Part shown: in pieces, positions 59,060-64,000 of the stretch
Position numbering within the stretch: the first letter of the stretch is position 1
Layout of the letters: each line of letters begins with the position of its first letter
Made by a program: the position numbers and the translations under genes
The notes under the pieces: generated by a model
What the model saw: only the letters and a program-made list of their open reading frames with translations
Told to the model about the DNA's origin: nothing
The model's database searches: none
Source: Anaerococcus urinomassiliensis
Lineage (GTDB): Bacteria > Bacillota > Clostridia > Tissierellales > Peptoniphilaceae
Length of the DNA stretch: 64,000 bases
Assembly (NCBI RefSeq): GCF_900128425.1
Contig: NZ_LT635782.1
Location: 1,922,214 to 1,986,213, forward strand
Direction of reading: 5' to 3'

Positions 59060-59916
59060 TGAAAGAATATGACAATAAAGCCTACTTATATATGCTTCCT
59101 GCATTGGCTCTATTAGTAATATTTGTTTTTTATCCATTCGTACAGACTATTATTCGTAGTCTGTACACTACGGATAATATGGGGTCCAATACACTATTTA
59201 TTGGCCTAGAGAACTATTCGGATCTATTATCTTCAGCTTCCTTCTGGAACAGTCTTAAAGTGACCTTAATATATGTTCTTATTGTGGTATTATTTGGGGT
59301 TTTAATTGGTTTTGCTACAGCTTTACTGTGCAGGGTTAACTTTCCAGGAATTAGACTTTTTTCGGCAGCTTACTCTCTTCCTATAGCCATTGCATCATCA
59401 GGAATGGCCTTGGTTTTCAAGGTTATGTTAAATCAATCTGTTGGAATCCTAAATGTATTACTTAAAACAAATATTAATTGGTTAGCTGATCCAAAGTGGG
59501 CGCTTATAAGTGTTGGTATTTTAACAGCATGGCTTAATTCTGGTATGAACTTCTTGTACTTTTCATCAGGCCTTGCAGGTATAGATGATAGTTTATACGA
59601 AGCGGCCTCCATAGATGGGGCAAATGGTCCAAATCAATTTATCCATGTTACCCTACCATCTGTAAGACCTATAATGTTTTTTGTTGTAGTTACAAATATT
59701 ATTAATGCATTTCAATCGTTCGGACAAATAAAGCTACTTACTCAAGGTGGACCAGGAGAAGCGACAAATGTTATAGTTCATGACATATACAAAAATGCAT
59801 TCATGAACTATAGGTACGGATATGCTTCTGCAGAATCAGTAGTTTTATTTATAATAGTTATGATTCTTACAATCATAGCCTTTAGATCAAATGGAGATAG
59901 AAATGCAAGCAAGTAG
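59059..59916 (+). CDS. ugpA: ABC transporter permease, UgpA-like
   Basis: A 285-aa MalF/UgpA-type permease with six membrane helices and the EAA loop EAASIDGANGPNQFIHVTLPSVRP. The N-terminus (YLYMLPALALLVIFVFYPFVQTI) is typical of this family. Start and stop overlap the neighbouring genes, showing translational coupling. Confidence 0.92.
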   Translation: MKEYDNKAYLYMLPALALLVIFVFYPFVQTIIRSLYTTDNMGSNTLFIGLENYSDLLSSASFWNSLKVTLIYVLIVVLFGVLIGFATALLCRVNFPGIRLFSAAYSLPIAIASSGMALVFKVMLNQSVGILNVLLKTNINWLADPKWALISVGILTAWLNSGMNFLYFSSGLAGIDDSLYEAASIDGANGPNQFIHVTLPSVRPIMFFVVVTNIINAFQSFGQIKLLTQGGPGEATNVIVHDIYKNAFMNYRYGYASAESVVLFIIVMILTIIAFRSNGDRNASK

Positions 59917-60784
59917 TAATAATATGATGCCATTAAAAACATTAACGAATGATACTAACCATAAAGAAAAAAGCATAAATAAAACTAGAGCTATCAGGCT
60001 TGTATTAAACATAATAGTAGTAATATTTGTCTTATTCCCTATAATCTATGCCTTCGTCATGAGTGTAAAACCAAGCTATGAGCTGTACAATAAGACGTTT
60101 TTCACTGCAAATCCAACCTTGGACAATTATAAGGACGTATTCAAAATCGCTCCAATAGAGGGATACATTATAAACTCCCTTATTGTATCTGTAATCATAA
60201 CACTACTTCAGATGATTACAGCTATCTTTTCGGCTTTTGCCCTCCATTTTCTTAACTTTAGAAAAAAGGGCCTTTTATTTGCAATAATAATGGCAACGAC
60301 AATGATTCCTGGCGAAACAACCATAATATCAAATTTCCTTATGATATCAGCTTGGGGATTCCAAGATTCCTTTTTTGGCTTGGTAGCTCCATACCTCACA
60401 AGCGCTATGGGAATATTCCTATTTAGGCAAGCATTTAAATCTTTTCCAATGGAAATATATGAGGCAAGCAAAATGGATGGAGCCAGTGACTTAGGATTCA
60501 TATTTGGTATACTAATACCGCTTTCAAAGCCTACAATAGGCGCTCTGGCTGTGCAGTCATTTTTGGGAGCTTGGAATATGTACATGTGGCCACTACTTAT
60601 AACAGGAACTGATAGATATAGAACAGTTCAAATAGGTATATCCATGTTAAATTCAGCAGACTCTCAGTCCATGCTATTAATGATAGCAGGTGTTGTAGTT
60701 TGTATGATACCATCACTAATAATATTTATGTTTGCTCAAAAAAACATGGTAAAAGGATTAACGACAGGAGCAGTAAAGGGTTAG
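59903..60784 (+). CDS. ugpE: ABC transporter permease, UgpE-like
   Basis: A 293-aa MalG/UgpE-type permease. The EAA loop is IYEASKMDGASDLGFIFGILIPLSKP, and the membrane part begins at about residue 25 after a polar N-terminal stretch. The ATG at 59903 was chosen because GGAGAT precedes it; an in-frame ATG at 59891 would start on that ribosome site. It overlaps the ugpA stop by 14 bases. Confidence 0.9.
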   Translation: MQASSNNMMPLKTLTNDTNHKEKSINKTRAIRLVLNIIVVIFVLFPIIYAFVMSVKPSYELYNKTFFTANPTLDNYKDVFKIAPIEGYIINSLIVSVIITLLQMITAIFSAFALHFLNFRKKGLLFAIIMATTMIPGETTIISNFLMISAWGFQDSFFGLVAPYLTSAMGIFLFRQAFKSFPMEIYEASKMDGASDLGFIFGILIPLSKPTIGALAVQSFLGAWNMYMWPLLITGTDRYRTVQIGISMLNSADSQSMLLMIAGVVVCMIPSLIIFMFAQKNMVKGLTTGAVKG

Positions 60785-60787
60785 AAT

Positions 60788-61981
60788 ATGGCAAGAGTAA
60801 AATTAGAACATGTATATAAAATTTATGAGAATGGATTTGAAGGAGCGAAGGATATAAATCTTGATATCAATGATAAGGAATTTATTGTTTTAGTTGGCCC
60901 GTCTGGATGCGGTAAATCAACTACACTTAGGATGATAGCAGGTCTTGAATCTATATCCAAAGGTGACTTATATATTGATGATGTAAGGATGAATAAGGTA
61001 AGTCCTAAAGATAGAGATATAGCAATGGTATTTCAATCCTATGCCCTATATCCACATAAAACCATAAGAGATAATATGGGATTTGCTCTAAAAATGCAAA
61101 AAGTAGACAAGAATACGATTAACCAGAAAGTAGAAGAAATAGCGAGGACCTTGCAACTTGAAGATCTTTTAGATAGAAAACCTGCACAACTATCAGGGGG
61201 ACAAAGACAAAGAGTGGCTTTGGGGCGTGCTATGGTAAGGAATCCAAAAGTATTTTTATTAGACGAGCCCTTATCAAATTTAGACGCAAAGCTAAGAGTT
61301 GAAATGAGAACAGAAATAGTAAGACTCCACCATGAACTTGATACGACGTTTATATATGTAACCCACGATCAAATAGAGGCAATGACAATGGGAGATAGGA
61401 TAGCTGTACTAAACCAAGGTGAGCTAGTTCAATTTGATACGCCCCTAAACCTCTACTATCGTCCGAGAAATAGGTTCATAGCAGAATTTATAGGATCTCC
61501 AAAAATGAATATCATAAAAACTTCTCTATATAGAGATGGATCAAGTTTTTGTGTGGATTTATTTGGTCAAAAAGTTCAATTGCCAGCATCAAAAGCAAAA
61601 GATTTAATTAATTATAAAAATGAAAGCAATTCAATATTACTAGGAATCAGAACGGAAGATTTTTACTATAAAGAGAATTCTTCAATGGAAGTTTTATTTG
61701 AAAATGTTGAATACATGGGATCAGATACCTATGGATATATGCTAAAAGAAAATAAGGAAGTAATAGTAATGAGGTTTGCCTCATCAGATCCAATAGTATC
61801 AAATAAGAAAATCCCGATTTTTATTAATATGGAAAATATATATCTATTTGATCAACTAACAGAAGAATGTATATCTTTCCCACAAAAATCAGCTGATCCA
61901 TACTTGGTAAACAATCTTCAAGCAAATAGTGAAGATGAAATAAAAGAATATAAAGAAAATATATTATTAAAATCTTTATAA
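60788..61981 (+). CDS. ugpC: ABC transporter ATP-binding protein, UgpC/MalK-like
   Basis: A 397-aa MalK-type ATPase: Walker [11 protein letters not shown]-loop [12 protein letters not shown], signature [14 protein letters not shown], Walker [18 protein letters not shown]-loop [15 protein letters not shown]-terminal TOBE/OB regulatory domain (about residues 240-370) follows. It starts 4 bases after ugpE and closes the ugpBAEC operon. A strong terminator lies ~40 bases after the stop. Confidence 0.94.
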   Translation: MARVKLEHVYKIYENGFEGAKDINLDINDKEFIVLVGPSGCGKSTTLRMIAGLESISKGDLYIDDVRMNKVSPKDRDIAMVFQSYALYPHKTIRDNMGFALKMQKVDKNTINQKVEEIARTLQLEDLLDRKPAQLSGGQRQRVALGRAMVRNPKVFLLDEPLSNLDAKLRVEMRTEIVRLHHELDTTFIYVTHDQIEAMTMGDRIAVLNQGELVQFDTPLNLYYRPRNRFIAEFIGSPKMNIIKTSLYRDGSSFCVDLFGQKVQLPASKAKDLINYKNESNSILLGIRTEDFYYKENSSMEVLFENVEYMGSDTYGYMLKENKEVIVMRFASSDPIVSNKKIPIFINMENIYLFDQLTEECISFPQKSADPYLVNNLQANSEDEIKEYKENILLKSL

Positions 61982-62022
61982 AAGCAGATGGTGGTATAAA
62001 AAAAGTAGATAAAAACTTAACG

Positions 62023-62062
62023 AGCAAAAAGGCACAAGCAAAATAGCTTGTGCCTTTTTGCT
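62023..62062 (+). terminator. Strong terminator after ugp operon
   Basis: A perfect 17-bp stem, AGCAAAAAGGCACAAGC with its complement 62046-62062, contains a T-run. It insulates the ugp operon from the rRNA promoters. Confidence 0.9.
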
Positions 62063-62154
62063 TGATATAGTATTAAGGAAAATATAAACAAAAGAAACAA
62101 TCAAGATATAAAAAAATTACTAATGCAAATTAAAAATAAAAAATTAGAAATAGT

Positions 62155-62335
62155 TTGACATTTCTAAAAGCACGTAGTAACATATTAATTACAGCAAATA
62201 AAAAGAACATTTGATATGTTATTATATATGTTGTATAATCTACTTAATGCCACTTCAGTAGAAATAGCAAATTCTACTGAAATAATTAAAAAATATCAAA
62301 AAATATTTGACATTCATTTTTAAAGGTGGTATTAT
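62155..62335 (+). promoter_or_regulatory. Triple promoter of the rRNA operon
   Basis: Three promoters with 17-base spacers are seen: TTGACA 62155/TAACAT 62178, TTGATA 62211/TATAAT 62234, and TTGACA 62307/TATTAT 62330. Between the second and third lies a perfect 10-bp inverted repeat TTCAGTAGAA/TTCTACTGAA (62254-62281), which would form a hairpin in transcripts from the upstream promoters. Confidence 0.8.
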
Positions 62336-62570
62336 ATATCTTGTCGTTAACAAGCGACAATGAACCAGATAGTTAAAATAAACTATCTACATTTAAATAG
62401 TAATTAAACTTTAAGCAATTAATTTGAGTAACCTTAACAATGAACGTTTATATAATAAACGGACAAATTTAAATCACGCATTGATTTAGATCAGTGTAAA
62501 TGAGAAGAGCTTGAATCAATAAGTTCTTATGAATTAAACTTTAACCTACATTATGTATGTAGATAAAACT
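62336..62570 (+). other. 16S rRNA leader
   Basis: A non-coding leader of about 235 bases. The 13-base sequence AATTAAACTTTAA occurs at 62402-62414 and 62532-62544 and may represent boxA-like antitermination or processing sites. No tRNA is present. Confidence 0.6.

Positions 62571-64000
<1,430 letters not shown>

Overview
The window is AT-rich, low-GC Gram-positive (Firmicutes) chromosome. It has strong AAGGAGG-type ribosome sites, frequent TTG starts, lipobox lipoproteins and TTGACA/TATAAT promoters. It runs into the first ~1.43 kb of a 16S rRNA gene at its right end. Gene content (sialic acid use, NSS symporter, PepF, ACR3-type ars operon, T-box, anaerobe-style AhpCF) fits an anaerobic coccus of the Peptoniphilaceae type (Anaerococcus, Peptoniphilus, Finegoldia). 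That placement is inference: no alignment was run.

Layout, left to right. (1) 1-318: tail of a phage-type peptidoglycan hydrolase. (2) 0.6-12.4 kb: an oligopeptide-type ABC transporter with two paralogous binding lipoproteins, OppB, OppC, OppD, OppF and a coupled 62-aa membrane protein. Three component types carry large insertions: a helical segment in both binding proteins, a seven-repeat RCC1-like beta-propeller in the outer loop of OppC, and a ~175-residue helical insert in the OppF ATPase. This is the most unusual object in the window. (3) 12.6-20.9 kb: a small XRE regulator pair, an AIM24 protein, a glutaredoxin-like protein, a carbamoylase-type M20 amidase behind a structured leader, a convergent M20/DUF3100 transporter operon, and DUF1232, DUF4236 and methyltransferase genes. 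(4) 21.1-26.6 kb: a sialic acid operon (nanE, nanA, SSS symporter, yhcH, ROK kinase) ending in an RpiR-type regulator whose only sensible start codon is ATA. (5) 26.7-31.1 kb: panB/panE, a CDF metal exporter and a ferritin-like protein.

(6) 31.1-39.3 kb is a mobile/accessory block: a MITE, a promoter with a perfect ArsR-type operator in front of an unknown two-gene cassette, a dead IS30 element, the arsR-arsD-arsA-arsC-acr3 operon, and an intact IS1182-type element whose left end matches the MITE ends. (7) 39.4-44.4 kb: a T-box(Met)-controlled methionine-synthase-like gene, a GNAT protein, a RelB/YafQ toxin-antitoxin pair, and ahpF/ahpC behind a PerR-like box. (8) 44.5-49.1 kb: a three-gene unknown cluster ending in a truncated kinase N-lobe, and a CAP-domain lipoprotein behind duplicated promoters. 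(9) 49.3-62 kb: folC, a divergent glycerate kinase, a rhomboid protease, a lipoprotein, pepF, an NSS symporter, and a GDPD plus UgpBAEC-type sugar/glycerophosphodiester uptake operon. (10) 62.1-64 kb: a triple rRNA promoter and 16S rRNA.

Four copies of a 153-bp palindromic MITE (one expanded to 205 bp) are scattered through the window. All are in the same orientation and lie just downstream of a plus-strand gene.
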